A stretch of DNA of 64,000 bases from Misgurnus anguillicaudatus (GCF_027580225.2 NC_073353.2:36677001-36741000); one strand, 5' to 3'; positions 18,678 to 31,885 are shown, counted from the stretch's first letter. Notes: a model not told the origin generated them from the letters alone. A program made the numbers and translations.

Positions 18678-19926
18678 TCAAGCACGGATTCCTGAGAGAG
18701 AAGAAAAACAGAAAAAAAAACTATGATACATTCTGTATGGCATTTCCATTGAGAACTAACAATGACGTTGATGAATGGAGCATACATCTGAATTTAAGTC
18801 ACATCTTACCTTTTTCACAGGTGCTTCCTTGCTTCTCCTGAGCAAAGTTGAGTCTGTTTTGCTCGGCAGCGGTACCGTTGGACTCTGGACTGCTGCTGCG
18901 TGACGGACTGCTCTCTCCGTTCTGATAGGCCAGATCCAAATGCTGCTGGGCTAGTTTGAGATGTCTGCGCAGTCGATCGATGTCCCGCGATGATGCCTCG
19001 TCACCAAAAGACTCCCGCCCAGAGTCTCCCAAATTATACTCAGGCTTTATTCCCTTTTTCAGCGCAGTGCTGTACCCAGGTGGGGCGGAGGGTATCCTAC
19101 AAATAGCACCGGTGTGCGGGCGTGCCATGCTATGGTGGCGTGCACGCCGCCGGAAAGCGTCGCGAATTCCGCTGATGCCCAAATGAAGGATCTCCATCAA
19201 CGTAAGAAACAAACAGAGGCAGCTCACAGCATACATAATCAACAGGAAGATGGTTTTCTCCGTGGGACGCGAGACGAAGCAGTCCACCGTGTGCGGGCAG
19301 GGGCTCCGAGCGCACACGTACGATGGGGGGACCTCGAAACCGTACAGATGGTACTGACCAAAAAGGAAGCCCACTTCAAAAGTAATCCGTGAAAACAGCT
19401 GCAGCACGTATACCTTCATAAGCCCATCTCGCTTTATCCGACGGCGCCCATCGTGTTTAGGGGTAGCCTTCTCTGTCTTCTTATCCTTCTCTGGCAGGAT
19501 CTCCTCTGCAATCATGGGGTCTTCTTCACCGTCATCCTCTGCCTCTTCGTAATCGCGGTTGGCCCCACGTTTGATCATGGGCATGCGTTTCCTGTTCTGC
19601 ATCCCGTATTCGTCATCGTTCATGCGGGCGATCTTGTGCATGGCGAAGCCCAAGTACATAATCGTGGGGGTTGTGATCAAGATGATTTGAAATACCCAAA
19701 ATCGGACATGAGAGAGAGGCGCGAACGCATCGTAGCACACGTTCTCACAACCGGGTTGCTGGGTGTTACACGTGAATTTACTCTGTTCATCGTAGTATAT
19801 CGATTCTCCACCCACTACTGTCAATACGATGCGGAAGATAATGAATAAAGTCAGCCAGATCTTGCCCACAAAGGTGGAGTGGTTGGATATTTCATCCAAG
19901 AGTCGCGTTAGAAAACTCCAACTCAT
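18678..19926 (-). CDS. cx43.4: Gamma-type connexin 43.4 (two coding exons, 376 aa)
   Basis: Gap-junction channel subunit. Six copies form a hemichannel in the plasma membrane that docks with one in the next cell. The main exon encodes four membrane spans (about 21-40, 75-95, 172-194, 222-245). Loop 1 has Cys53/60/64 (C-X6-C-X3-C) and loop 2 has Cys205/210/216 (C-X4-C-X5-C), the connexin signature. The N-terminus (MSWSFLTRLLDEISNHSTF) matches zebrafish Cx43.4 and mammalian Cx45 as I recall them. A Ser-rich C-tail (about 330-350) may be phosphorylated. The main exon ends at 18810 with a strong donor (AAAG/GTAAGA). An acceptor after CTCTCTCAG starts an exon at 18691 that adds Gly-Ile-Arg-Ala and a TGA at 18678-18680. 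Reading through the donor instead would give Gly-Lys-Met-stop. In zebrafish, Cx43.4 acts in the notochord and in left-right patterning (recalled). Confidence 0.94.
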
Positions 19927-19953
19927 GTTTCTTGAAGAACTGCAGTCTCAGTG
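18810..19953 (-). other. cx43.4: cx43.4 exon 2 (5' UTR end plus main coding exon)
   Basis: The exon begins after an acceptor (TTTCTCTTGTAG, AG at 19954-19955) preceded by a T-rich tract and holds 27 nt of leader before the ATG at 19926. It ends at the donor at 18808-18809. An intron just upstream of the start codon is the usual connexin gene plan. Confidence 0.85.
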
Positions 19954-22715
19954 CTACAAGAGAAAAAAAGACAAGAGCAGCTGTTAATAAACATAAAACA
20001 TTATGCATGATCCAAACATATCAAATGAAGAGTTGCAGGAGTCTGATTAATTAAACTAATAACTTAGAGATGCTAGACCAGGGGTCTCCAACCTTTTTGT
20101 AAGCATGGGCTACCATAATGGGCTAAACAATCTGAAGGGTTACTTTTTTGATATAGTCTACTCAAAAAAATTTTTACTCGATGTACTTGTTGATTGTTTA
20201 AAATATATATTTTTTTACAAGCAATAAATATTTGGTGGGTAACTCACAGACGGCGCAGGCAACCTGGTGCCCACAGGTACCATGTTGGAGACCACTGTGC
20301 TATACACAATGAGTGTCTTCAGAAAACTTAAAAGCACATTAAAATCTTTGTGGTTACTGGGCTCCGCAATTATGTATTGCCAGAAAAATGATCTCCAATA
20401 CTTTTATTACTCAGATATTTTGGTTTATAAATGAAATATTGGCTACATAAAGACTTTAAATTATTCAAAAGTAGATTCAACCCTAGCAGTGAACCCTGTG
20501 CAAACTGTGAAGCTTGTTGTGTGCATTTGACAAAACCCACTAGATGGCGCTGTTATAATATCCATTTTCTCCCCATTCACAACCTTTCAGAAACCTAGTC
20601 ACAGTTAAATAAACTTGATTCAAAGCAAATATGAAAAGTAATCTAATACTAAATATACCTAAAAAGGTCAAATACGTTGAATAACATTCCCTGACCGCAG
20701 TGATGTAGCACCTACTTCATAAAACATTCAGATCCCTTTATGCTTTAGCGAAGACTGAAAAACTAGACTTATTTAAACCCAAGACACTAAAAAGGAAAAG
20801 TAAAAACACGGTTTAACATAAATCGAAGGCCCCCCAACACGCTGTGGAATTGGCAGCACTATTAAAAATATCATCTGGACAGTAAATCTAAACCAGGCAA
20901 CAAAAACGATCTGGGTCACAAACTGGGGTCCAGATATTTTCTATGAGCTTAAAGAAGATGGGGGTCATCCACGGGTCTAATCAACAACTAATAACCCTAA
21001 AATCACCACCAGCTCCAGAGAGTAAACAACAGGCGCTTCAGGCACAGTTGTGACTTGATTTTTCCACTGAGGATGGTGCGTGACCTTCCCAAAAAACATC
21101 TGCAAAGACAGATTCCCACTGTGGTCCAAGTTTTAATAAAAATCTTAAAGGAACTAGTGGTAACGTGCTGCCAATGGCCGCAACATTAGTCCAAGGGTTT
21201 ACTGGTGACTGTAACATCAGAGGCATCAAAATCACTGTAATTTGTGCTCGGTACAAAACAACATATCCGCTTGCAGACAGCAGTACAATTGTGTGGTTGC
21301 CACATTGCACAGCTGGTGCCTAGTTGGCCCTCAAATTACACACAAACTCCTGAACCTGACAGATCATACAAGAACGTTCTCATACTTTTGGACCAATGAA
21401 CTTTGTGACCTTTCTAACCATTTATCATTACTGTACAAGGATTTTCTTTGCTGCTAAGAGTTAAATTTTTGTGATCACATGTTTGATCCTTACATATTTA
21501 AATCTACCCAAACTCACCCGATATATCCCTCAATAGACAACTAGTTATCCCTTTCCCATGCATGGTAATAATATGCTTAAAAATTCCTTATCCTAAGGTT
21601 TTCCATGACTGTGGCGAATTGTATTTTTTCCCCTTATGAAAAAAAATGAGTATTAAATGACTGGCAGACCGTTGATCCCCAGCACCTCCTTAAAACCTAA
21701 ACCCTGACCCTCCTCCACTCTTCAACTTAAGCAACAACCCACAGAGAGGAACCATTACCAAGTCAGGTATTAACTACTTCACTGAACAACGTGGCTTTGT
21801 GGAGAGTTGGAGTAAGGAGTTATATTTCCTGACCAGATCCTTAAGCTCTGGGGAAAGACAGGAGATTTAGCGTATACCTCAGAAAAATACTCAGAAAAGT
21901 GATGTTTAACCCCCTGAAGATGATTTTAATTTACGTAATGGCATGGTGCCTTCAGGATTCCAATTTAAAATCATCAAAAATATATTTGTGTTAGCTACAG
22001 TCTCTGGAAAAGCACTAACCTTATTAGTTTGATCAAATGCAAAGTTTATAAAAAAGAGAGAATAAAATTAACCTGGGTGAGGAAAAAGGTTCAGTGGCAA
22101 GTGTGGGCCATGTTCTGACTATAAAGAGTAAGTTAGTTTAGGACCACAACTAAAGTGTCTACTACCTAAAACTGTCACTCAGAAACACACATTTGCCTTT
22201 AAATATGCAAGGTAAAACAGATTTATCGCAATAAATATCGCTTGGAAAGTTGTCGTGATAATTATTCGCAATATCGCCCGAAACTAGGTGTTATTTATAT
22301 GTATTGTGAGATACAGGCCTAACGTTATAATCAACCGGCAAATGCCTAAACATGATCAATTCATACATTTTTTAAACATTGCGATAGACAAAGGGTAGTT
22401 TGAAACGAACATAACGTTTCCAACCTACTTGGTTTAAACAAAACAAGGCTTTGTAATGTTATTGTGCAAATTAACCTAAGTTTATAAACGCGTGCTTTGT
22501 CGTTTGTCTTCAGACCAGAGACACATCCTAAAAACGGATGTAACGTTAAACGACTTAATATTAATGCAATGATAATACAAGAATACCTTTTACTTTCGAG
22601 AAAACCTTCAGATAAGACTTCAAAAGATCATTTTTAAAAGCATTTACGGTGTCTCCTGAAGAGCAACGTGTCGATGAAGAAGCATGCAAACGGTGGCGCG
22701 CGCGCGCTTAGTTAC
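19954..22715 (-). other. cx43.4 intron 1
   Basis: Long leader intron. It holds one hAT-type MITE (20079-20297) and otherwise AT-rich sequence with no open frame or repeat that I recognise. The donor lies at either 22714-22715 (CCTCAG/GTAACT) or 22791-22792 (TTAC/GTAAGT). Confidence 0.6.
20079..20297. mobile_element. hAT-type MITE in cx43.4 intron 1
   Basis: Left end CAGGGGTCTCCAACC; right end CATGTTGGAGACCACTG. Flanks TGCTAGAC (20071-20078) and TGCTATAC (20298-20305) form an 8-bp duplication with one mismatch. Same family as the element at 11038-11845. Confidence 0.85.
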
Positions 22716-23265
22716 CTGAGGTAAATCGATGTCTCACGAGCAGCAAGTCATCCCAAACAGCAGCCTGGCTATTTTTTTCCTGCACAACTTACGTAAGAAC
22801 GAGATAACAAGTCTTTATAGACCGCTAAGAGGGAGATTTGTTTCCGAAGTACCAAGAAAGTCAAAAAGGTTTGATATCTCTTCACATTTCTAACAAATTC
22901 CAATCCAGCTGCGCTTAAGTTTACTATTGTTCTCTGACTGAGCCAAACAAAATACAACAACGACTTCACAGAATCTCTACCAACTCTAAGGTCGTGATTT
23001 ATTAATAAATCTATGAATTTATAAACCAGCAAACGATAAAGTAAAAAGTGACTATTTTGAAGACATGTGGGTGAGCAAAACGCCAGTAAATAATCCGTTG
23101 GCCGCGTCTCTGACTGTCTCACTCCGAATCGGAGCGGGAAAACGTACCTCGTTGAATCGATTTCCACACTGTTTCTCCAGCTATGTCCTTCCTAAAAGTG
23201 TCCACACGCTGGTTAAATATCACCACATCCTTCAGCTATCTTGAAAACCGCACTCTTCGGTTAAG
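22716..23265 (-). other. cx43.4: Probable non-coding first exon of cx43.4
   Basis: A GC-richer block upstream of the coding exon with two good donors on the minus strand, at 22715 and 22792. A 132-codon open frame (22769-23167) has no resemblance to any family I know and is treated as untranslated leader. The exact start and which donor is used cannot be read from sequence alone. Confidence 0.5.
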
Positions 23266-23300
23266 TATGGCGGCGCGTATGTCCTCTATCTTTCCGCATG
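23200..23300 (-). promoter_or_regulatory. Probable cx43.4 promoter with YY1-like site
   Basis: CpG-rich stretch containing CGCGCCGCCATACTT on the minus strand (about 23262-23276). It resembles the YY1 element (GCCGCCAT) common at TATA-less start sites. No TATA box is visible. It sits at the upstream edge of the GC-rich block, where a broad promoter would be expected. Confidence 0.4.
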
Positions 23301-25366
23301 CAGTCGGGATATAGTGTGAGGACAAAGAAGAGAGGTCCCCTAAATGCTTCTGCTCCTCCCGCCTGCGTCTACGCACCCCACCCCCGATTGAAACCTGATC
23401 ACCCGTTTATGCTCTACTGTTTATTTTTATGCGCGGTTTTATTTCTTTTTTTCACCTCAAGGATTTATTTTATTTTTATTACCTTAATGATTTTTACAAT
23501 GTAATGTATGTCAAACATTTAAATCCAATTCAATACATTTAATTATATCAAGAATGTAATGTTTGTAAAAGTATGCAACCAAAAATTCAAGACTGGGGTA
23601 CCAAATGTTAAAATAGGATATTGGACAAATTGGTCGACCACTATTCAAATACAAAAGTAGATAAATAATAAACCGAATATTATAACATAATAAACAATTA
23701 TGATAACATTTTATATACCCGGACGCTCCTTATTTTAGATTTCATAGCTTTCTTTTGGATCATTGTAGATTTTGATGAAGGATTACACTACCCACATATT
23801 TATTTTATTGTTGTAGTATAAAAATAATTTTTTTTTTTTATGCTACACTTCCTTTTTCCTTTCAGGCTTAACTGTTGGTAACAAAGTAATTTTCCAGTTT
23901 AACTTCCTTTTTATTTTGGTCCAGACAATTCACGTTTTAGTTAATAGGAACAAGACTAAGCCAAATTCTTCCAGTTTTCAGGTAAAATGCACTTATACCT
24001 TATACCAGGGCAGATCCTTAACCAACAACTGAATGATAGAAACACAAAGTTGATGTTATGTCAAATAAACAACTAATGATCAGGGAAGGTATAATTTTTA
24101 AAAGCTATTCAAAACTTTTTGATTGATATAAAATTTTCCCCAAAATACATCCCAGTGTTCATTTAATCCATTGCAAATAAAAAAAATCTTTTCATAAATA
24201 ATGCACAAGGGGAAATAAGTTATCTAGATAAGCACAGCCTGGATGTGACACTTCTTTGTTCACAACCAACAGCTTTCCTTTTTCCTGCGGTGGATGGTGC
24301 TCGGAAGTTGTTGTTATTTAAGTTCTTTCCTCCATTGCTTTTTCACAGGATGACGCTGTAGGAGGTGGCATGTGGGTTTGTTTTTAACAGTGCAACTTAA
24401 ATGGACCAACACATAGTACTGGTTGTTTTGTTGAGGTTTTCAATATGCAATGGCATGTCATCTTAATATGTAAAATAATTGCCTGTTATTATAATAATTA
24501 CATTGCGCACATTTTTTCAACCCAACTTTAACTTGGAAACACCAACCACCAATCAGAGGAACAAATGCAACAATTTACATTTGTAAGACTTTGAGAGGTG
24601 TTCGCAGGTTTGCTGTAATTGCATTTGAATGCCCTACAGAGGACTCTTATCAAGTTTAGTCTGACATTCTTTTGAAATTCAATCCAGGTGCAGCTCATTT
24701 GGTAGCACGTCTCTTTGTATCTTCTGGAATGTGATCTCCCGTAAGACATTACAACTGCATCACTATTAATAAAATTCCAAATATTTCAGCAGGGCTTACA
24801 GCATTTCTCTTACTATTGTTCATTTTCGGGTTGAGAATTTCAAACAAGTCCGTATTGAATTGCAAAGTGTTAGTTTGTTTAATGTGAGTACAGGCATGAA
24901 TAATACCTCAAATCGTGCAGCTTGTTGTTTGTTTTAAACAACGTTTTTTTTTCTTGGTAGTCAATGAAACGAAGCAAGAAAGTGCGGACGAGTGCAGGGG
25001 AGGCCAGCGCATTATTATGACAAAGCGCATGTTTACATAAGGCGTAAGCAGCTGCAAAAATTTGTGGAAAGGCTTGACCACAGGCAACTTTGGTATTTTT
25101 ATGTCTGGTTTTTCATGCCTAGTCAGCATTGTGGCAGTGAAAATTATAAAATAACAAAATAAGTGACTGAACTCTCTTGTGGAACCCAGCCCGTATTTTA
25201 AAGACCTGAAATTTTCTTTAGCTTTGAGAACCATAGTTGATTTTAAGTCTCATTTGTGTGTTTAAAATGACACAGAGCTTCGTTTAGATATATTTGTGTC
25301 GCTGTCTTTACCTGCACCTATGACATAAATATGATGTATAATAATCTCAGTGGTCATTGGATATAT
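23301..25366. other. Intergenic, nothing recognised
   Basis: AT-rich sequence upstream of the cx43.4 promoter. No repeat ends, RNA genes or convincing reading frames. Confidence 0.5.
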
Positions 25367-26012
25367 TTAAAGGGCACCTATTATGCAAAATCCACTTTTA
25401 CAAGGTGTTTGCACATAAATGTGTGTTGGCAGTGTGTGAACACAACCACCCTACGATGAAAAAAATCCACCTGTTCCTTTTTTTAAAATCTCCATTAAAC
25501 ATACATTCACACGGAAATTCATGTCATTGGAGGGGCTTCTGCGACTCCGCTCGCTTCCTGTAATCACGTCACTACTAGAGCAAGCTCCTGATTGGTTAAC
25601 GTGGCGCGTTTTTCCTCCAAAGTTCAACCACGGCAATGTACAATTCGTGCCATTTGCGCAAACGAGGCGGAATCGAGTCTACCGCGCTGTGCTAAACGCC
25701 TCATTCGCGCCGCAAGACCTTCAGACGCGTGTCAACGCGTCTTCACATTGACTTGATATTGAAATCACTTGCACTTGACGCCTCTAACGCTGCTGGTGTG
25801 AACGCAGCATTAGGAAATGAGCTGTAGCTCATTTGCATTTAAAGGTACAGACATTAAAACAGCGCTGAACAACTCCCACCCAAAAAGCGGCATTTTGGAC
25901 ATGCTATAATAAATGATCTGTGGTATATTTTCAGCTAAAACTTCACAGACACATTCTGGGCACTGAGACTTGTATTACATCTTGTAAAAAGGCCATAATA
26001 GGTGCCCTTTAA
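25367..26012. mobile_element. TTAA-flanked MITE (AGGGCACCTATTATG ends), copy 1
   Basis: TTAA at 25367-25370 and 26009-26012, inverted ends AGGGCACCTATTATG and CATAATAGGTGCCCT. Markers GTGTGTTGGCAGTGTGTGAA and CACAGACACATTCTGGGCAC are shared with copies at 41598-42058 and 45554-46868. The CG-rich middle (about 25530-25810) differs between copies and is probably another inserted repeat. Confidence 0.82.
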
Positions 26013-27816
26013 GTTGCACTGTTAAGTTATATGTGTAGCTGTTAGTTCACACAAACTTAAAAGTTTAACTTTACAAACAGGAAGTCTTTTGTAAGGAATA
26101 ATGTCATAATACTCTCCATACAATTAGGCCATTAGTAATTTCACAGTGGCTCAGTGACTCTTTTGCTCTAAGACCAATTTTTGTTTTCTCTGGCTAGAGC
26201 AATTTTAAAATTATTTCGAACAAATGCCTGAAATTACTGGATCATAGAGAGATCCATCTGATAGCCTGCCAGTGAGATAAACAGAACCGTCTAATGTGGT
26301 TTGTTTCATGGTATTTTTTACTGCTAGCCACAATGCTTTTAACATGAAAACAGACTTTTCTATTCAAAACATGTGCAGGTCTAATCACTTGCATAGCAGC
26401 TTTGCCAGATGCCAGTTATTGTTTAATAAACACAAATACCCTAAAACACCTGTAGTTGCAGGGCATGGTACCACAGTGCTACATTCGTTAATTGAGCAAT
26501 GTCATAAACATGCACCCAGTTGTTACGGCTTACTTTACAGTTCTGCATGAAAGTGGAATCAACTGGCTTAATCTTTACCACCTGTGTCGTTAAGCCTAAT
26601 TTGTGCTTTATTTACGACAGTTTACTTTACTGTAACATAAAAGATATTGTCATTTTTAAAGATCCCTCACACTTAGGACCCATAAGAGTTGGTAATTACT
26701 TTTTACCTTTAGGGAAGGCTTGATTTAAAAACAGCGATTGTTTTATGTAGGTCTTATAAGTTAAAAAGTTATTTTATTTTGAGTGTAGCTTATTGCTACA
26801 AGTTAAGTTAAACAATTTTAACTTGTTTTTGTAAGTTATGTCAACTTGCCACAAGCAAAATCTTAAAATACTACATAAAATTGACTTGGAGAACCATTTT
26901 TTTACAGTGGGGTTAACTTTTATTGCAGCATTTTTTTTCTGACTTAGAAATCTTACTTAAACTTAAAAGCCTGTATTGGGTAGTTAACATATGCTTTTCC
27001 CCCAACACTAATATGGTAAAATGTTTTGAATGTATAGATTGCAGTAGTTCTTTTGTTTTATAAATATATATTGTAAAAATACCAATTCACCATTAAATGT
27101 TTATGGACGAAATAAAAAAAGTTTTTCAATGATCATCCCATTATAAAAATACAGTATAAAATATGACTTTTTGCAGACAGTAAAGTACCTGTAAAGTGAG
27201 CTACACATTACCTGAATTGGAGTCTGTTGACATTAAAAGAGCAACAAAGAGTCAACGTGGTCATTCTAAACATTTAAGAAGGTTGGGCGGTGAATGGTAT
27301 GGTTACTGTTGGGAAGGGCTTTGTCATGTGATTGCTTAGCCATTTGGGGGTTGGGGTACAGACCAGTGGATGGGGGTTGGGCAGAACTGGGATTCCATGT
27401 GTTTTTCACCCTTGTGTGAGATGGAGGCTGTGAATCTCCTAATTCAAGAGGACTATCCTCCCTTTACAAGAACTGTCCAGTTCAAGGTGGAACAAAATAC
27501 AGGATACAACAAAACCCCCAACCACGTTAGGTAAAAGGGCAGGGTGTTGCCATAGAACCAGACGGATCTGGCCCTAAACTCCCCCGACATTAAAGCAGAT
27601 GGTTGGATGGTGTGGGGGGTTAAAATGAGCATTTCCTCAATGATCCCCATAAAATGTTTTTAAACGTTACAGCTTTTGCATCATTGGTTGTTTTCTTTAG
27701 TTACCTCAAAAGGTGGAACAAAAGGAAAAAATGTTAATGTAACAGACTGACATGTCTAAACCCAGTCTTTTGTTGGCATGATGGACCTATTTTGGTTAAC
27801 CCATATGAGTACCTTA
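26013..27816. other. Intergenic, nothing recognised
   Basis: AT-rich sequence. A G-rich patch near 27270-27420 (TGGGGGTTGGGGTACAG) stands out but has no reading frame or splice pattern that I can support. Confidence 0.45.
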
Positions 27817-28345
27817 GGGGCTGTTTATACTTGGTATTAAGATGCGTTTTGTTTGATCGGATCACTAGTGAACGAGAGACACACATTTACGTTTACACCT
27901 GGTATTTTAATCCGTCTCTTTTGTCCACTTTCGACTTATTTTGTCTTTTCTGAAGGGGTGGTCTTTCGTTTAAACGTGAGCGGGAGAAATGATGGGTTTG
28001 AATTGACGCGCAGTAATATCAGGTCAGAGTCCATCGCATGTGTTGATAGTAAACATGCTGCACAACGTAAATGTATATGTAAAAGCTTTCTCTGATATTT
28101 CAGAGCAATTGATAAAATAAGCTCGCACAACTTTCACACGCTCTTAGAGGCTGTTTACAGCTGGTATTAAGATGCGTTTTGGTCGATCGGATCACAAGTG
28201 GATGACGCTGGGTGTAAAACGTTTGAGATTGTCCAGTGTCGACCACATTCAGAGGTAGTCGAAAACCCATTAGACTATATTTCGGTTTTGTGGTGTAGAC
28301 GCTAATGTTGTCAAATGTGTTGGAGCAGCCACAAAAGACCACCTA
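27817..28345. repeat. Two left ends of the GGGGCTGTTTA(C/T)A repeat family
   Basis: GGGGCTGTTTATACTTGG at 27817 and GAGGCTGTTTACAGCTGG at 28147 begin two copies in the same direction. Both continue with GGTATTAAGATGCGTTTT and GATCGGATCAC. Neither shows a right end. Complete relatives lie at 35031-35817 and 35868-38053. Confidence 0.7.
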
Positions 28346-28876
28346 CTCTCCACTGATTGTTTTAATGTTATGTACCGAGGACAATGTTTTTACATTGTAC
28401 CTGACTTCTAGCATCCACAGTGTTTGGCACGGTCTGAAGGTTATTATTGATCAAACTAAAGTGACTACTCTCTGCCTCCTTCATTTTTGTTTTATTTTGC
28501 GAGTGTGTAAAAGTTATTGCATCAATTGCTTATTTAATCACACTAGGCATGGTTGCCTTGAATGCGATTGTCCCCATAGGTTTGCACGTACACTACGTTT
28601 TTTCAATCCTGGCCCATGCAGGCTTTCATCATTAGGATGCAACAGTCTGGAAGAAAACAGGAAGTGAAGCTCTCCCAGAACAATGGACCACTGGTAATAT
28701 TACATTTGTGGTTTTAATTGGGATGGAGTGACACACAGTGACTCAAATGCATAGCCTTACTTAGTCAGACATTTGATTATTTCGTTCAGACATTTTTATG
28801 TTATCGTGCTGTGTGCATCATAAAGTTTATACGGAGGCAGATGATGTTGAATGACTGTCATAGTTATGATGCCACA

Positions 28877-29528
28877 CAGGCTTGTGCACAATTCAGAATT
28901 GAATTGAGAATGACTCCTAAATTCCAATTTAATTCTTGAATTTGAATTGAATTTGAATTGATGTCAAAAACAGGATCTAGAATTAAAAATCGAATTTGAA
29001 TTAAAGGAAGCAGAATTGCAATTCAATAGAAATTCTAAGAAATTAATATACATATTATACAGTAAGTGAAGTGTTAAAAATGAAGCTTTCAGTATATGTC
29101 AGATATGATTGCATTACATATTCTAAAAATTATATTAGTTTGAATTACTTGTACAGATTACATTAACAGGAAATGTTTTCCCCCAGCAATTAATGTTAAA
29201 AACTCTAGTCACATAACAAATAAAGTTTTTTTATTGTAATTTTGTGGAACATGACTTCATTCCCCAGAATGCTTTACTTTAACCAAGTATTTGGAATGGT
29301 TGCCAAACAATTTTCCAAAGTAACTTTCCTAACACTGAATGTATGTGAGATTCTTTCTCTTGTGTGACTGTGGAATTTATTTGAATTGCAATGAATTTAA
29401 TTCCACTTCCTGTCATTCCAATTCCAATTCCAATTCAACTTCCTGTAGGGCGGAGTCATTCAATTCAAATTCCAATTCATGAATTGAATGGAGGCCAATT
29501 CTGAAATTCTGAATTGTGCAAAAGCCTG
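28877..29528. mobile_element. hAT-type element rich in GAATTG motifs
   Basis: Ends CAGGCTTGTGCACAATTCAG and CTGAATTGTGCAAAAGCCTG. Perfect 8-bp duplication ATGCCACA at 28869-28876 and 29529-29536. The subterminal zones are packed with GAATTGAATTT / CCAATTCCAATTC repeats. No transposase. Confidence 0.88.
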
Positions 29529-29536
29529 ATGCCACA

Positions 29537-31650
29537 CTTGTTTTTCCACACTAAGTGCCCAAGTCAAGCGGGCCCGGGTGTGATTTAACCAAACAGTGCC
29601 TGGGCACAGTACAGAGAAATCACATTAGACAAAAGAACCAGGCTTTGTGGGGTCAAATGCGCACGGACACAGTTTGTATATGATAGTGTAAGTACTTAGT
29701 TGTGTTTACCATGCCCAGACTACCCAGCAAACATAGGTTAGACGGCAACGTCGTCTCCTCTGCCAAAAGGGGTTGCCGCAGGACGGCACAAATGTTGTAC
29801 TATTGGTCCGAAATCAACGTCGTCTCCCCGTCCAAAATTAGTCGCGGTTGGACGGCACAAATGCACAACATGTCGTAAAATGCATTTATATACGCTTGTA
29901 TACATTTGTATGTCTATATTTGTCTAAGGTTGCGTGTATTCAAAATTTTATGTCCGGGTTTTAGGTATTAATGTCCAGAAGAGGACATTTTTAGACGTGC
30001 ACGGACCGTGCAGAAAAGACGTGTGATTCACGGTCAGATGACGTCAAAGACGTCGGTTGGATTTTCATTTTGGAACTATTTTTCAACCAAAGACTTTTGA
30101 AGGATTTTAAGCAATTATTCAGAGTCTCCTGGCCCAGTGTAAACAAGAACCTTACAATAAGTTTAGCAGTTTATTTCTTCACCTCTATGTGAACTAGTAA
30201 CGGAAGCCATGGGATTTCCACAAATCAACACTGATGACTGAAAACTGGCAACGGAAAGTGTGTGGAGCATATAACACATCATAGTGAAGCAGAGTAAGAG
30301 ACATGATATGTAAAATAACATAAGAAGTATCAAGTGTATAAATAATATTGACTAGATAAAGGTCTCTTAGGTATCAAGAGAACCATACACCCAGACACTC
30401 TCCAACTCATGCTTGCATGATGATGTCAGGTTCAGGCTTCTATCACCGAGTGGCCTCACAAAAGCCTTTAGTTACACCGTGGTTTATAGGTCAGCTATAA
30501 CCCGAGACAGCATATTCTAAGGAAAACATTCACGCACACAAAGCACTTCTGTTTTAGGACAAACAGTCTCTAGGTATTTGGAATTTTGAGTAAAGGGGTC
30601 ACATCTTGTAGACAACAGGACAACAGTTTAGCGGCACATTATTCACAGTTTAAAATAATGCATCTCAAAATACTTGGACAAAGAAAGTGACTGTGCATGC
30701 ACGAATGGAAAACTTGATGACTTCCATCTGGTACACAATGTGCGGAGTGGGTGGGTGTGCGTTTTAGCGCACGGGTTGTTTTGCTTAAGTCGTGTTGTTT
30801 GAAATCGAATGTCAACTATTTTTGATATTAGTCGTTTTGATTTAAGAGAGAGAGGTTTTCCTGTCTGAAAAGTATTTGCATGCATATAAAAAAGACAAAC
30901 ACTGAATCTATACACGATTGTGTTAACGGAACTTTATTGGCACGTGAACTGATATTACGACAGCTAAGATGTGCTTCCAAACCAGTGCGCTGGAAACACA
31001 ACTTGTTATGTAACCAACTCTAATGTTCATTAAGATTACAAGCTGTGAATGAGACAGAACTCCATGACAGAGAAATATCTAAAACAGTCACGCTATCCAA
31101 CAAAGCCGCCATAATGTGGAGACGCATGTCAATGGCAAAAGGATTCGCACCTCGTTGCTTGTTTTTCACACCTGCTTGGCAGACAGCAGCCCCCTTTTAT
31201 ATTCTGTTTAAACACAAAAGCAATCTGTCATACAAAACACAGAAAGGCACATGGCACAGATGCCATACTTTGCAAACTTGAACCCAAAACAGGACAATGC
31301 TAAAGGAGAACTCAGTGTCATGACCTGCTATTCAGTCTTCGGAATATGCAAGAGGAAGGGCTGACATTTTAACAATACAAAGAATCGTGAAAAATTTTAA
31401 GGACCCCAATTCAATTGAGGAGGTCATTCTTCAACACCGTCTACCCCCAGCCATTTACCAGTTGAAAGCACATATGGCTACTTAACTTTATTTCACACTG
31501 TGAAGAGAAATACCTCAAGGTTTAACACCAAACTGGACCATACCATTGGGGTTGAGCTTAAAACAAATGCCTTTAGAAAAAAACTAGCTAATATTCCAAA
31601 GTCAAAGTTGGTACCTTCTGTATTGGCCTCATGGATATGTGTTCCTTATA
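29537..31650. other. Intergenic with unassigned repeat pieces
   Basis: About 29550-29700 resembles the GC-rich ends of the Harbinger-like MITE at 3581 (GGGCCCGGGTGTGATTTAACC). About 29745-29880 holds two similar units (ACGGCAACGTCGTCTCC, TTGGACGGCACAAATG). The rest is not recognised. Confidence 0.4.
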
Positions 31651-31885
31651 GGGGTGGTTTCCCGGACAGGAATTAGCTTAAACCAGGACTAGGCCTTAGT
31701 TAAATTTAAGTCATTTTTAAAGGCATAATTTATAAATAAACACTACTGGTGTGCATCTCTTGAGACACAACACTTGCACTGATATATTTTAAGATATGTC
31801 AAAGCAAGTAGTTTTCGATCAAGACAACAGTAACATTTAAGTTTAGTCTGGGACTAGACTTAAGCCCTGTCTGGGAAACTGCCCC
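31651..31885. mobile_element. MITE with GGGGTGGTTTCCCGGACAG ends
   Basis: Inverted ends GGGGTGGTTTCCCGGACAG and CTGTCTGGGAAACTGCCCC. Flanks TATA/ATAA suggest a short AT target duplication. A partial relative starts at 49132. Confidence 0.75.

Noticed and set aside
18799..18809. Unspliced end of the connexin as the normal C-terminus
   Set aside because: The three extra codons lie within a strong GTAAGA donor, and a clean acceptor with an in-frame short exon follows. Kept only as a possible alternative.
19453..19848. 131-codon frame on the plus strand opposite cx43.4
   Set aside because: Antisense shadow of the connexin coding exon.
22769..23167. 132-codon open frame on the minus strand upstream of cx43.4
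   Set aside because: No recognisable domain, odd composition, and it overlaps the GC-rich first-exon region with internal splice donors. Better explained as untranslated leader.
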